Source of the DNA: an uncultured Armatimonadota bacterium
GTDB taxonomy: Bacteria > Armatimonadota > Fimbriimonadia > Fimbriimonadales > Fimbriimonadaceae
Length of the DNA: 43,435 nucleotides
Assembly (NCBI GenBank): GCA_903927025.1
Contig: CAIYLG010000066.1
Span: 1 to 43,435 of the forward strand
Reading direction: 5' to 3'
Shown here: positions 1 to 8,878 of the stretch, in pieces
How positions within the stretch are numbered: the first letter of the stretch is position 1
How the letters are laid out: every line of letters begins with the position of its first letter
Translations under genes and position numbers: made by a program
The notes under the pieces: generated by a model
Database searches by the model: none
What the model saw: the letters and a program-made list of their open reading frames with translations, nothing else
What the model was told of the DNA's origin: nothing

Positions 1-119
1 AGGTCGCTCAGACAGGCGGCATCATGAGACTTCAGCTCGGACGACAGATCGTTATCGATCCTACAGTAGGACCTGGCGTCTACGAGAACGTGGGAACCAT
101 CACGGTGGTCCGCAACTAA
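1..119 (+). CDS. 3' end of an unrecognised protein gene (partial, duplicated at right end)
   Basis: An open frame runs from the window edge to a TAA at 117-119 and gives 38 residues ending in VGTITVVRN. The codons from position 30 onward occur again, inverted, at the right end of the window with one synonymous difference (CTC/CTA), which supports real coding sequence under selection. No family is recognised from this short beta-rich tail. The gene reads into the window and is followed 21 bp later by a strong hairpin. Because the start lies outside the window, length and function cannot be judged. Confidence 0.6.
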   Translation, partial: VAQTGGIMRLQLGRQIVIDPTVGPGVYENVGTITVVRN

Positions 120-154
120 GACAGACACACCCTAGAAACGAAACAGCCCAGGCG
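30..154 (+). repeat. Left copy of terminal inverted duplication
   Basis: Bases 30-154 match the reverse complement of 43435-43311 apart from two substitutions (left C38 and C130 are A in the right copy, read in the same sense). The match covers the last 29 codons of a gene, its stop, the 3' spacer and the first arm of the terminator. Similarity then continues weakly past the hairpin. The two copies are too alike to be ancient and not identical, so they are paralogous copies rather than one sequence read twice. Confidence 0.85.
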
Positions 155-174
155 GAATCGCCTGGGCTGTTTTT
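141..174. terminator. Bidirectional intrinsic terminator, left copy
   Basis: A perfect 14-bp stem (141-154 with 159-172) closes a GAAT loop and is followed by T171-T174. On the minus strand the stem is followed by TTTCGTTTCT. It can therefore stop both the partial gene on the left (plus strand) and the pseudopilin/TlpA operon that ends at 216 (minus strand). Confidence 0.85.
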
Positions 175-215
175 GTCTGGAGCGTCCCGATGCATCGAGG
201 CGCTCCACTTGGGGT

Positions 216-1274
216 TTAGTGCTTTACGGCTTTTTGACGCATTGTGGCTAGGTTCTTTTTAAGGAACTCGACGAAGTCTTTGGGGGCGTGGGTGTCGTGT
301 TCGGCTTGTTCCACTGCCTGCTCTTGGGATTTGACGGCGCCGTTGGTGTCACCGAGGGAACTGCAGATTTCTGCATCCATGGCGAGGAACAGATACTTCA
401 TTTCGTTCTTGGCCAAGGCCTTAGTGGAAAGACCCCTTCCGTAAACGTACGTTGGGCGAGACAGATCCTTTTGGCTGGCAAAGATGGAGACGACCATGCG
501 GTAAGCGCCGATGTCTCCCTGCGCGTCGGCCAAGATCGCATCCGCGCGCTTCATCGCCGCCGGAGGTTCGGCGTGAAACATGGCGACGAGCAGATCGTAG
601 TCCCACATCCGAGATTGCTCGGGGTGCTTGGTGTCGGCCTCATGAATCAGGTCGATTGCAGCACGGTACGATTTCTGCTCCAAAGCCTGCCGGATGGGGC
701 GGACGGTCTCAACATCCGCCGCTCTTTTAGAGCGAGCAGAAGCGACGTCAAATTTGTCTTCGACAACCTGGGACAAGGTGGATTCAAGCTGAGCCGGGTG
801 TCCGATCCACGCGATCTTGCCATCTTTGCCCACGATGAACGAGGTCGGAATGCCACCTTCGTCGGCAGCCTTCATCCAAGCGTTGGCGACTGTCGCCTTG
901 GGGCCATCGGCAGCCACGATGTAGTCCATCTTGTCGCCTTCCGATTTCACAAAGTCCTCAACTCGCTTCATATACGACGTCGAGGTCGGATCATTGCTCT
1001 CCCAGATGCTGATGCCCAGGATGTGAGCCTTCCCCTGATAGCGCTTTGCCAAATCGGTGAGGTGGGGGATGTTCTGTTTACATGGGCCGCACCAAGTTGC
1101 CCAAAACTCAACGACGTATACCTCTCCACGCCGAAACTCTGACACAGGCGTGCCCTTCAGCCATCGCTCAGGCTTCAGCGCAGGTGCAGCGTCCCCAATG
1201 TTGAGGTAGGGGCGCTTGGCAACTGCGGGAGCATGAATAGCCAAGACAAGGGCTGAGGCGGCGAGTAGGTTCAT
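216..1274 (-). CDS. TlpA-family thiol-disulfide oxidoreductase, exported
   Basis: 352 residues. Residues 1-19 form a short signal peptide (LLAASALVLAIHAPAVA). A thioredoxin-like TlpA/AhpC-TSA domain follows at about 25-175 with the redox motif WCGPC (C62, C65) and a typical cis-Pro region (GGIPTSFIVGKDGKIAWIGHP). The last 175 residues are helical and TPR-like, an extension seen in many environmental TlpA proteins. The family reduces or exchanges disulfides outside the cytoplasm. ATG overlaps the stop of the upstream lipoprotein gene by 4 bp (ATGA), so the two are probably translated together. Being last in an operon with a six-cysteine pseudopilin suggests, as an inference, a role in its disulfide maturation. 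Confidence 0.88.
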   Translation of the reverse strand: MNLLAASALVLAIHAPAVAKRPYLNIGDAAPALKPERWLKGTPVSEFRRGEVYVVEFWATWCGPCKQNIPHLTDLAKRYQGKAHILGISIWESNDPTSTSYMKRVEDFVKSEGDKMDYIVAADGPKATVANAWMKAADEGGIPTSFIVGKDGKIAWIGHPAQLESTLSQVVEDKFDVASARSKRAADVETVRPIRQALEQKSYRAAIDLIHEADTKHPEQSRMWDYDLLVAMFHAEPPAAMKRADAILADAQGDIGAYRMVVSIFASQKDLSRPTYVYGRGLSTKALAKNEMKYLFLAMDAEICSSLGDTNGAVKSQEQAVEQAEHDTHAPKDFVEFLKKNLATMRQKAVKH

Positions 1275-1495
1275 TTTCCAGAGGGCTTAGCGGAGGTTGG
1301 GATCTTAGGCATGCCGGCAGATTCTTTCACTTCATCGAAGTGGGTCTTTACGTATTCTGCGCGGTCTTGAGGGGACATCTTCTGCAGCTTCTGATCAAGG
1401 GTGTTGGCAGGAGACGCCGACGTAGATGTTGCCGCCGGCTGACCTGAGCAGCCGACAGCAACAAGGATAGCGATTAACAGAACTCCCAGCTTCAA
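1271..1495 (-). CDS. Small lipoprotein linked to pseudopilin
   Basis: 74 residues beginning at TTG (1495-1493), which overlaps the stop of the pseudopilin gene in a TTGA junction. The N-terminus is a lipoprotein signal ([11 protein letters not shown]) with Cys16 as the expected lipidation site, then a Ser/Thr/Ala-rich linker and a short charged segment ([18 protein letters not shown]) and a Pro/Lys-rich end. No known domain is recognised. A similar small CSG-type lipoprotein follows the other pseudopilin at 22585, also from a TTG start, so the pair may be a recurrent module. Confidence 0.75.
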   Translation of the reverse strand: MKLGVLLIAILVAVGCSGQPAATSTSASPANTLDQKLQKMSPQDRAEYVKTHFDEVKESAGMPKIPTSAKPSGK

Positions 1496-2439
1496 TTGGG
1501 CTTATCCAATCGGAAGTAGTAGTCCTGCCAGTCGGAGCCGTACGGGTACTGAGCATTCATCACATCACCCATGAAGTTCGTCTCGCAGAGGCCCTGCACG
1601 GCCGCGTCGTTGTAGTAGGACGACGGGCGCTTGCTGAGGCTCGCGGACTTGGAGTGCCCATCGCACCAAGCGACGTTGCACTTTTGAGTGTGAACGCCGT
1701 ACATCGTTGGAGAGCCACCCGAAGACGGCGGCTGAAGGATGAAAGACGGCTCGAGCCCGAGGCTGGGAACCTCAATTGCACTCGCAGCATCGGAAAGCAA
1801 GATCGTCTCCGCAGGCGCGGCCATGCTGGTTGTGGTCGCAGAACCCTTGCCGCCCATGTCTGGTCCTGGTCCGATCACGTTGTAGTTCACGCCGTAGCCC
1901 AGATTGAAAGCGTGCTGAATGCCGCCATCAAGATTTTTGGGAGTTGTTGCACTTGGGCAGGCCATGATTGCCTGACTCTTCATGTATGGGTAGAGGAGTC
2001 CCGCATTGGGAACGATCTTCCAGCCGACCGACGGGTTATTGAGGTCTAGACCCACGCCGCCAAACCAGAAAGTGAACAAAATCGTGGGCGCCGGACCATC
2101 GCCAGATTGGGCGAATTGGGGCGGACCTCCAATTTCCATGAGCGGCTCGTAGTCATCATAGTCCCCGCAGTACATCAAGGTCCCAAGGCTAATCTGTTTG
2201 GTTTGGGACAGACAGGTTGTCTTCTTGGCTGCCGCCTTTGCCTGTGCAAACACTGGGAAGAGAATCGCGGCCAGGATGGCGATAATGGCAATAACGACCA
2301 GAAGTTCGATAAGGGTAAACCCGCGGCGAGACTGGCGGCCTGCAAGCAGACTCACAATCGGGCGGTGAGGGAGATAATGCACCCCAATACCGTATCCGCG
2401 AGCCGTCAACCAAACGTCAACAGCTTTGAACCGTCTCAT
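1492..2439 (-). CDS. DUF1559-type pseudopilin (type IV pilin-like / GspG-like)
   Basis: The prepilin motif [17 protein letters not shown] gives a class III signal and the hydrophobic N-terminal helix. The globular part ends with the DUF1559 signature [10 protein letters not shown]. Six cysteines lie in the globular region ([30 protein letters not shown]). The ATG at 2439 overlaps the stop of the upstream regulator (ATGA) and gives a 40-residue leader; an internal GTG at 2355 would give a more usual 12-residue leader but has no clear ribosome binding site. I keep the ATG because of the coupled overlap. Such proteins are cleaved by a prepilin peptidase and assembled in pilus-like or type II secretion-like fibres; none of that machinery is in the window. 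Confidence 0.85.
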   Translation of the reverse strand: MRRFKAVDVWLTARGYGIGVHYLPHRPIVSLLAGRQSRRGFTLIELLVVIAIIAILAAILFPVFAQAKAAAKKTTCLSQTKQISLGTLMYCGDYDDYEPLMEIGGPPQFAQSGDGPAPTILFTFWFGGVGLDLNNPSVGWKIVPNAGLLYPYMKSQAIMACPSATTPKNLDGGIQHAFNLGYGVNYNVIGPGPDMGGKGSATTTSMAAPAETILLSDAASAIEVPSLGLEPSFILQPPSSGGSPTMYGVHTQKCNVAWCDGHSKSASLSKRPSSYYNDAAVQGLCETNFMGDVMNAQYPYGSDWQDYYFRLDKPN

Positions 2440-5400
2440 TCGATGGTGTTTAAAGCAAAGCGAAACGCCTCTTCAGTTCCCATGGAGAGTCCCTTTGCCC
2501 AGGCCAGATCAAATTGCGCTGGTGAAAGCGTGGCGCGAATTTTGGCGGTCGCGAACTCAAAATCGAGCTTGTCAGGTTGCCGCGCCTCGAGCCCGACTCC
2601 GCTTGCGGCAGCCAAGAGCTGAAGCCCTGATGCATGGTTTCCAGCATCCACAAGGGCTAAACCGTGCTGGAACAGGCTGACAAGCGAGTACTGGAGGAAG
2701 TCCATTTCACGAAAGAGGAGGAGTGCTTCCCTTCCATTGCCAAGGGCTTCTTCAAATTGTCCATGCAGGCGGTGATAGCGACTGGTCAGGGAGAAGCTGA
2801 TGGCGAGTCCGAAATCATCGTGCATCCGGCGCGCAACGCGCGCCGCCTCTCCAAGCCGAGTCATCGCCTCGTCGAAACGGCCCAGATCCAAGCAGACTCG
2901 AGCAATGTTGTTGAGGATCAGCACGTCTGCCTCTCCGCCGCGCGCCTGGGCAGAGAGCTCCGCCGCCCCTTTGAATGCAGTTTCCGCTTCTTGCAGTCGG
3001 CCTTTGCCCCACATCACGGCACCTACGCCGAGGAGCGCTCGCTCTCGAAGCATGTGGCTGCCCTCGGGAAGTCGCAGTAAGGCAAGAGTGCTGAGCTCTA
3101 GGCACTCGTCAAGGTTGCCCAAATAGCCTGAGCATGTAGCCATTCCCAGCAGGCATACGATCTCCTGTTCCTCCAGACCAGATGCCTTCGCAACGGCGAG
3201 CGCACGCTCGCACGCGCGATGGGCGGCGGCGTACTCCGCACTCCGAATATAGGTTGTTCCCAGCATCCGAAGCAGAAGAATCTTTGAGTTTGGATCGATA
3301 GACTGCTGATCTACGCGGTCTGCAATCTTGCGAATAAAACTTCGCTCGAACTGTCTAGGCCCACGATTGAACCATGTGTTTTGAAGCGCTCCCAGGAGTG
3401 AAATACACTCCTCGTCCCTACCTTCGGCAAACTGAAATTCGACTGCCGCTGCGTAGTTGTCGGACTCCTCCTCGATCCATAGGTGCCGGCGAGTTCTTTC
3501 CTCGAGCGGCATTGAGGAAGAATCGGGTGGCGGATTGGACCGAAAGAACTCAGCGTGACGGCTGCGAAGTCGCAGCCATTCTTCCTCCGAAACGCGTTCC
3601 TCTCCATATTGCCGAAAGGCTTCCAGCATCCGGAAACGCAGAGTTGAAGATTCTTGTGCGTCTTCAGCTTTGAGCAGAGACCGTTCCTGAAGCTCCCATA
3701 GCTGTTCGCCGATTTGTTGGATAGAGACATCATCCGCCCTATCCCGACCGAACACGAAATGCGCAGCCTCTACGGTGATTCCCCCTCGGAATACGGAGAG
3801 CGAGACAAAGAACTCCTGAAGACGGCGATCAAGAGAGTCGAAGCTGTAATCGATTGCCGCACGCAAGCTCCGATGTCTTTCTGGCAAGTCTCTTCGGCGA
3901 CTGGTGAGATGGGTAAGGCGACGATGCAGATGGTGCAGCATCTGGGCAGGTGAGAAGGCAGTTGACAGGCCAGCCGCCAATTCCAGCGCAAGGGGCATTC
4001 CGTCCAATTGGGCGCAGATCGCTGAGATAGAGCGGGCATTATTGACGGTGAGCTGGAAGTCGGGCCGAATCATCTGGCAGCGGTCGACAAAGAGCTGAAC
4101 GCTGGGAATTCGGGCAAAAGCGGCCGCCTCCTCCGGGGAAACCGCCCCCGAACCTTCTCCGATGTACGGAATCGGCAGCGGAGGAACCAGCACCAGGTGT
4201 TCTCCCGCAATCCGGAGCGGTTGGCGCGAGGTGACCAGTATCTGAAGATCGGGGACCCGCTCTCCCAAGCGCTGGACTAGCGCGGCAACTTCTTCAACCA
4301 TGTGCTCGGCATTGTCGAGAATGAGGAGGCTGTTGCCCGCTTGGCTGACCGCTTCAACCATTCGATCCATCGGATCGGCTCGGCCCGAGCGTCGAGCCTT
4401 GAACGTGTCAAGAACGGCATCTTCCGCCATCGCCCCGGTCGCAAGATCGCTGAGAGGCACGAACCAAACACTCCAAGATTCGTCTGGCGGTAATTTTCGT
4501 CCAATCTCAATCGAGAGCCGCGTCTTACCAGTCCCTGCTGGGCCTACGAGGGTGACAATTTTCGCCCTTCTCCTCGCGAACTGGTCAATCGTCCGATCGA
4601 TCTCGTCTTGCCTTCCACAAAACTTGGTGACCTGAACGGGCAGCCTCACGGTTGGCACGTGGATTGCGGGAATGACGTTTTGTTCCGGGTTTATCGGCGC
4701 GTCTGCTGGCACTTGGATTGCCGGGTCAAGTGGCGAGATCGACTTTGCTTTGAGGTGAAGCTTTGTTGCAAGCGCAGAAGGCTCTTGCCCAAGTCCCTCG
4801 CTCAACTGGCTCTGAAGCTGATCGTAAAGCCTGATCGCTTCGTTTGGCCGACCGATCTGGATGTACGAGCGCATCAGTTCCAGGTAGGAATCTTCCACGA
4901 ACGGATCCAGTCCGATCGCTTGTTTTAGGTAGGGGATCGTTTCCTCAACCTGTCCCAGCGTCACGAGAGTCTTTGTGAGCTGATGAAGTGTTGAGAGATA
5001 GAGGTCTTCCAGGCGGAGGCGCTCTTGAAAGATCCAATCGTCATCAAATCCTGGCAAGAGGTGCGCAGAATAGAGTCCAACCGCAGCTTTTAGTGAGGCG
5101 AGTCTTGTCTCTGCTGAGCCGGATTTCCCCCGTGCGGCGGCTCGCTCAAATTCGACGACATCCGTCTCAATGGCCTCCGGGTTCAGCCTCAGCCGGCCCT
5201 GCTGGGTTTGCAGAACAGTTCCATACGGTACAGGAGGTGGCTCAAGAGCCTTCCGCAGAGTGCTCATCGCCTGCCTCAAATTTCGTCGAAGTACCTCGTC
5301 GTCTGCCTCCGGCCAAAGGAGGTCCCCAACTTCATCCCGGAAGTGATTTCGTGAGGGAAACAGGCCAAGGTATGCCAGCAGCAACGCAACTCGTCGGGTT

Positions 5401-5453
5401 CGAAATCGTGTGATTTCGAGATCGTCCCCCTGAATGGCGAGAGGGCCGAGCAT
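2436..5453 (-). CDS. SARP-type (BTAD) transcriptional activator with NB-ARC ATPase and TPR repeats
   Basis: 1005 residues from ATG. Winged-helix DNA-binding domain at about 1-95 ([45 protein letters not shown]), bacterial transcriptional activator (BTAD) domain at about 96-240, NB-ARC/AAA module from about 275 with Walker A GPAGTGKT (304-311), Walker B LLILD (376-380), sensor-like TSR (408-410) and [11 protein letters not shown], then TPR repeats to the end. This is the AfsR/LTTR-independent SARP-STAND layout, which activates nearby genes. It heads the pseudopilin-lipoprotein-TlpA operon, which it may regulate. The start is uncertain: GGAGGA lies 6 bp before an in-frame CTG (5477), giving [16 protein letters not shown] and restoring the first beta-strand of the fold. 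Confidence 0.88.
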   Translation of the reverse strand: MLGPLAIQGDDLEITRFRTRRVALLLAYLGLFPSRNHFRDEVGDLLWPEADDEVLRRNLRQAMSTLRKALEPPPVPYGTVLQTQQGRLRLNPEAIETDVVEFERAAARGKSGSAETRLASLKAAVGLYSAHLLPGFDDDWIFQERLRLEDLYLSTLHQLTKTLVTLGQVEETIPYLKQAIGLDPFVEDSYLELMRSYIQIGRPNEAIRLYDQLQSQLSEGLGQEPSALATKLHLKAKSISPLDPAIQVPADAPINPEQNVIPAIHVPTVRLPVQVTKFCGRQDEIDRTIDQFARRRAKIVTLVGPAGTGKTRLSIEIGRKLPPDESWSVWFVPLSDLATGAMAEDAVLDTFKARRSGRADPMDRMVEAVSQAGNSLLILDNAEHMVEEVAALVQRLGERVPDLQILVTSRQPLRIAGEHLVLVPPLPIPYIGEGSGAVSPEEAAAFARIPSVQLFVDRCQMIRPDFQLTVNNARSISAICAQLDGMPLALELAAGLSTAFSPAQMLHHLHRRLTHLTSRRRDLPERHRSLRAAIDYSFDSLDRRLQEFFVSLSVFRGGITVEAAHFVFGRDRADDVSIQQIGEQLWELQERSLLKAEDAQESSTLRFRMLEAFRQYGEERVSEEEWLRLRSRHAEFFRSNPPPDSSSMPLEERTRRHLWIEEESDNYAAAVEFQFAEGRDEECISLLGALQNTWFNRGPRQFERSFIRKIADRVDQQSIDPNSKILLLRMLGTTYIRSAEYAAAHRACERALAVAKASGLEEQEIVCLLGMATCSGYLGNLDECLELSTLALLRLPEGSHMLRERALLGVGAVMWGKGRLQEAETAFKGAAELSAQARGGEADVLILNNIARVCLDLGRFDEAMTRLGEAARVARRMHDDFGLAISFSLTSRYHRLHGQFEEALGNGREALLLFREMDFLQYSLVSLFQHGLALVDAGNHASGLQLLAAASGVGLEARQPDKLDFEFATAKIRATLSPAQFDLAWAKGLSMGTEEAFRFALNTIE

Positions 5454-5702
5454 CCGAATTCGCCAGCGACCTACCAGAAGGACTCCTCCGATCGGGTTGA
5501 CCGAGCTGCAGAACGATTTAGTCTAAAGGGTCTCGAACTTGCCATAGCGAACTATCCAAGAGTGCGGCAACGAACTGGTTCGATCCGAGCGGCTTTGCGG
5601 AGACCGGGTTGAAGGCAAATACCTTACGGGGCAACGAATGATATGTACCGCACCCTGCAGAAAATACAGTGCACGGTTTCAGAATTTATAGTGATTCGTT
5701 AG

Positions 5703-6233
5703 CTAGTTTGTGCCTGATGCTTCTGGGACAATCAGCTTTAAGCCGACGGCGACGCACGCAGCGGGGTCTCCACCGAGCCGAAATGCCCCAGATCGCTCCA
5801 TGAGGGCATATCCATGAAGAAATGAGGCAATCACGCGTGCTCGCGTGAGAGCTTCTTCTCGATTCCCAAGAATATTCTCCAGCAGCACGAGCACGGGGCG
5901 GATGGCTTCGGTGGGCAGACTCGGATCACCGGACTTAAACAGAAGCGAGTATGGGCCCGGATTCAAACTGGCAAAGCTGAGGAATGCAGATGCGAGCCCG
6001 ATTACCGATTGCGGCGCCGCTGACAGTTGGTTCCCAAGCTGTGCGAAGGCTCGGACCTCCAGTTCATGGATCAGTGCTTCTCGATCTGGGAAGTGCTTAT
6101 AGAGCGATGGGCCCTTTACTCCACATCTCTTCGCAATCTGAAGGAATGTGACGCCTTCCTCGCCACGCTGTCCCAGCAAGTCCTCTGCCGTACGGAGGAT
6201 ATCCTGGCGACTCGTCTTGGCCACCGCTGGCAC
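5703..6233 (-). CDS. TetR/AcrR-family repressor
   Basis: 176 residues, GTG start sharing one base with the TAG stop of the DUF4260 gene. The N-terminal TetR helix-turn-helix is clear (ILRTAEDLLGQRGEEGV then FLQIAKRCGVKGPSLYKHFPDREALI, about 10-58). The C-terminus (PGPYSLLFKSGDP) fits the WHG-type ligand-binding domain. These proteins repress their own operon until a small ligand binds. Two GCTA-N7-TAGC palindromes just before the operon (6657-6693) are the likely operators. Ligand unknown. Confidence 0.9.
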   Translation of the reverse strand: MPAVAKTSRQDILRTAEDLLGQRGEEGVTFLQIAKRCGVKGPSLYKHFPDREALIHELEVRAFAQLGNQLSAAPQSVIGLASAFLSFASLNPGPYSLLFKSGDPSLPTEAIRPVLVLLENILGNREEALTRARVIASFLHGYALMERSGAFRLGGDPAACVAVGLKLIVPEASGTN

Positions 6234-6655
6234 TAATTTTGCTCCGAACTTCCGAGTTGCCCAAGGTGAGTGTGCTTAAATCCGGAGTCCAGCTTGAGAC
6301 CGTAGCCAAGGGCACGGTCAAAGCCTATATGGGCAAGTCCAGTAATGGCAACAGCGAGCAGTGTTGGGGATTTCGTGAACCAAGCAAGTGCCGCCAGTCC
6401 CAGATAGATGGTGGTGGTGTGCGTTAGGTTGTAGAGAGTCGCTCCAAGCTTGTTTCCTTTCAGGTAGCCGAGCATCGCGAGGTCGGGAGTCAAGAATAGT
6501 CCCAAAAACAGCGCCCAAGGTGCGGAAATGGAATGAAAGACAATAAGGCTCCCTGCGAAGAGACTTGCTCCTTCAATTCTAAGAATGGCAATAGGGCTGA
6601 GGCGTGTTGCCGCCGGTTCGTTGAGTGCGAATCGACTCAAAGGTTGGCACTTCAT
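6233..6655 (-). CDS. DUF4260-family membrane protein
   Basis: 140 residues. The hydrophobic segments and the conserved core match DUF4260: FLTPDLAMLGYLKGNKLGA, LYNLTHTTTIYLGLAAL, and GLAHIGFDRALGYGLKL followed by GFKHTHLG. Three or four membrane helices are predicted by eye. Function of the family is unknown. It is the first gene of a two-gene operon with the TetR regulator, so it is probably the regulated target. Start ATG lies 2 bp beyond the first palindromic operator, so repressor bound there would block transcription. Confidence 0.85.
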   Translation of the reverse strand: MKCQPLSRFALNEPAATRLSPIAILRIEGASLFAGSLIVFHSISAPWALFLGLFLTPDLAMLGYLKGNKLGATLYNLTHTTTIYLGLAALAWFTKSPTLLAVAITGLAHIGFDRALGYGLKLDSGFKHTHLGQLGSSEQN

Positions 6656-6656
6656 A

Positions 6657-6693
6657 GCTACATTATATAGCCATGAAAGCTACTATATATAGC
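6657..6693. promoter_or_regulatory. Paired TetR operator candidates
   Basis: Two 15-bp palindromes of the form GCTA-N7-TAGC occur at 6657-6671 and 6679-6693, centres 22 bp apart (about two helical turns). They sit directly upstream of the DUF4260-TetR operon, and the A/T-rich cores (CATTATA, CTATATA) could overlap its promoter. Palindromic pairs with this spacing are typical binding sites for TetR dimers. Assignment to this TetR is by position only. Confidence 0.65.
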
Positions 6694-6816
6694 CTTCAGC
6701 CGAAAGTTTTGAAAATTTCTAGCTCGCCCGGTGCTGAGGATTTGGACATACCAGAATCATTGTCAGGTAGTTCATTCAGGTTGAAGGTGCAGGCGATCTA
6801 GTAACCTCACGTAGAG

Positions 6817-7230
6817 ATGAGTCACGATCGAGCCTGCGCAGCCTTAATCGTTGGCAGCCAAATCCTGATGGTTCGGCACGTCGAATCCGGAAGCGAGTAC
6901 TGGACATTGCCAGGGGGCGGAATTGAGCCCGGTGAAACACCAGAGCAATGCGCAGAGCGTGAACTCTTAGAGGAAACAGGAGTGAAGGCGCACGCCATCG
7001 AGCAGCTCTGGAAGCACGGCCGTGGACCCGGTGATGATCCGGGGTTGGAATACTGCTTTCTGATGAAGCTTGCCAGTCTGGACCAAGGCAATCGCGCCAT
7101 TTTGGGATCAGACCCAGAGCAGTCGCACATGACTCAGGAGGCCCGGCTCCTCCAGGGTGTCGGCTGGAAGCAGCTCCTGGAGGTCCGAGATGACTCGCAG
7201 GTGGCGATGGTACTGGAAGCACTCAAGTAG
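6817..7230 (+). CDS. Nudix hydrolase
   Basis: 137 residues from ATG. A full Nudix box is visible at about residues 37-59, starting GGIEPGETPEQCAERELLEE and continuing TGV, which fits GX5EX7REUXEEXGU with all acidic metal ligands present. The family hydrolyses nucleoside diphosphate derivatives, for example damaged nucleotides or ADP-sugars; the substrate cannot be told from sequence. The gene is transcribed alone and converges on the secretin gene, separated by a terminator. Confidence 0.9.
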   Translation: MSHDRACAALIVGSQILMVRHVESGSEYWTLPGGGIEPGETPEQCAERELLEETGVKAHAIEQLWKHGRGPGDDPGLEYCFLMKLASLDQGNRAILGSDPEQSHMTQEARLLQGVGWKQLLEVRDDSQVAMVLEALK

Positions 7231-7259
7231 ATAGCCGCCCGCTAGATTTGGCGGCTATC
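7230..7259. terminator. Bidirectional hairpin between Nudix and secretin genes
   Basis: A perfect 10-bp stem (GATAGCCGCC at 7230-7239, GGCGGCTATC at 7250-7259) with a 10-base loop lies between two convergent genes. The stem begins on the last base of the Nudix stop codon. The T-tract is weak on the plus strand (CCAATTTATTAATT follows). Confidence 0.7.
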
Positions 7260-7270
7260 CAATTTATTAA

Positions 7271-8878
7271 TTACTTAGAGATCGGCGCTCCCATCTCGAC
7301 GAGTTTGGGAGTCAGCAGGATCACCGTCTCGCTCTTTACAGTGGAGCGCGAAGAGTTCTGGAACACCTTTCCGAGAAGAGGGATATCTCCAAGAAACGGG
7401 ATTTTTGAGTCTTGGCGGGTTTCCTTTTCCTGCACGAGGCCGCCGAGTGCAACCGTTTCACCGAACTTCACTCGAATGTACGTGTCTGCTCGTCGAACCG
7501 TAGTGGTTGGATTTCCGGCAACGCTTGTGACAGCGTCGCTGACCTCTGGCTGCATGTGAAGATTGATTTGGTCTCCATCGATATAGCCCGTGAACTTGAG
7601 TGTGATGCCTGTGTTGATTCTTTGGAACGTCACAGTGGAGTAACTCGAATTGCCAGAAACCATCGGGAAGTAGCTTTCATTTCCTACCGTCAGGCTGGCT
7701 TCTCTTCCTTCGATTGCCATCACCTGTGGATTCGCTTTAAGCTTTGCCTTTCCGCCACCAATGAGGTTCTTGATCGAGACGACGTCCGCAGCGGAGGCAA
7801 TTCCGTAGGTCAAGCCAGACGATGCATCCGATGCGAAGTATCGCCAGGACCAGCTGAACCCTGTCTGAGTGGAAACCTGATTGCTTATCTCCGTGACGAG
7901 AGCCTCGACGATGAACTGCTTTCGAGGGCCATCCGCGCTCTCCAGTGCAGCAATCGCTGCATTAACTTTTGCTTCTGGAGCAGTGATCGAAATGAGATTC
8001 GCACTCTTATCCAGGGTCGCGTAAAGCTTATACGACTGCGAGAGGAGGGCAAACAGGCTGTCTGCCGCCTGAGTCTTGGGAACGTAGGTCTTCGTGATGG
8101 CGAACTCCTCAAACAGAGGGGTTCCGGGTGCACCCGTCGATAGGAGGTACATGTCACCCTTCTTCTTCCAGACGAGACCAAGGACGACTGAGAACTTGTC
8201 GAGCGCCGACTCAACCGTGTCGTTCTTCAAGCTGAAGTTGATCTCGGTTCCCTTCACCGATGAATCGGCCAGGATTGACGCACCACTTGCATTGGTGATC
8301 TCTTGGATCACGGTCTTTGCGTCTGAGTCCACAAAGACGTTGGACAGCTTCCTAGGCGCTCTTGGCTTTGGAGTTTGAGGGGTCGGAGTCGGGGTTGCCA
8401 CTGGCGCTGGATTTGTCTGGGCTACTGGCGCAGGAGGGGTAGTCGTCGGCGAAACCACCGGCGTCGAAGCCTGAGGAGCCGCTTGGGCAATTGTTTGGGT
8501 TGGGGCGGAAGTCTGTACAGAAGGCTGAATCGGTACCTCCATTCGGCCAATTGACTTTCGCAGCCTGTCTTCAACCTGCTTTGGGCTCAAAGCCGTCGCG
8601 GGTTTCTGGACAGATTTCTGGGCGGGCTTCTGCGCGGACTTCTGTCCTGGCTTTGAGGATGGCTTTGCAACGGGTTTCGTTACAGACTTAGTTGCTGGCT
8701 TCTGGATCAGCTTGCTGGTGGAATTTTGGACAGCTTTCTTAGGGGCAAGCTTCTGAGCAGATTTCGGGGACGTCTTCTGGCTCAGAGGCTTAGCTGTGCC
8801 CTGCACCGCGAGGGCGGCGGATACCAGCGCTGCCATGATTGCGATGGTGAGTCCAGTCCGAACCGCGGTGCGGGACAT
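7271..8878 (-). CDS. Secretin (PilQ/GspD-like outer-membrane channel)
   Basis: 535 residues. Signal peptide at 1-27. Residues about 28-100 are a low-complexity Lys/Gln/Pro/Ser tract with repeats such as KPAQKSVQKP, followed by a Pro/Thr/Ala-rich stretch to about 170. An STN/N0-like domain follows (about 175-245), then an N1-like ring domain (about 262-315), then the secretin barrel with VEALVTEISNQVSTQTGF and the C-terminal signature VALGGLVQEKETRQDSKIPF plus FLGDIPLLGKVF. Secretins form multimeric pores for type II/III secretion or type IV pili. The 1-bp overlap with the upstream chaperone-like gene implies a shared operon. No inner-membrane platform or ATPase lies nearby. The basic N-terminal tract could bind peptidoglycan (inference). 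Confidence 0.9.
   Translation of the reverse strand: MSRTAVRTGLTIAIMAALVSAALAVQGTAKPLSQKTSPKSAQKLAPKKAVQNSTSKLIQKPATKSVTKPVAKPSSKPGQKSAQKPAQKSVQKPATALSPKQVEDRLRKSIGRMEVPIQPSVQTSAPTQTIAQAAPQASTPVVSPTTTPPAPVAQTNPAPVATPTPTPQTPKPRAPRKLSNVFVDSDAKTVIQEITNASGASILADSSVKGTEINFSLKNDTVESALDKFSVVLGLVWKKKGDMYLLSTGAPGTPLFEEFAITKTYVPKTQAADSLFALLSQSYKLYATLDKSANLISITAPEAKVNAAIAALESADGPRKQFIVEALVTEISNQVSTQTGFSWSWRYFASDASSGLTYGIASAADVVSIKNLIGGGKAKLKANPQVMAIEGREASLTVGNESYFPMVSGNSSYSTVTFQRINTGITLKFTGYIDGDQINLHMQPEVSDAVTSVAGNPTTTVRRADTYIRVKFGETVALGGLVQEKETRQDSKIPFLGDIPLLGKVFQNSSRSTVKSETVILLTPKLVEMGAPISK

Noticed and set aside
8580-8780. Lys/Gln/Pro tract of the secretin as a separate repeat element
   Set aside because: It stays in frame inside a single gene and behaves as a low-complexity protein segment rather than a DNA repeat.
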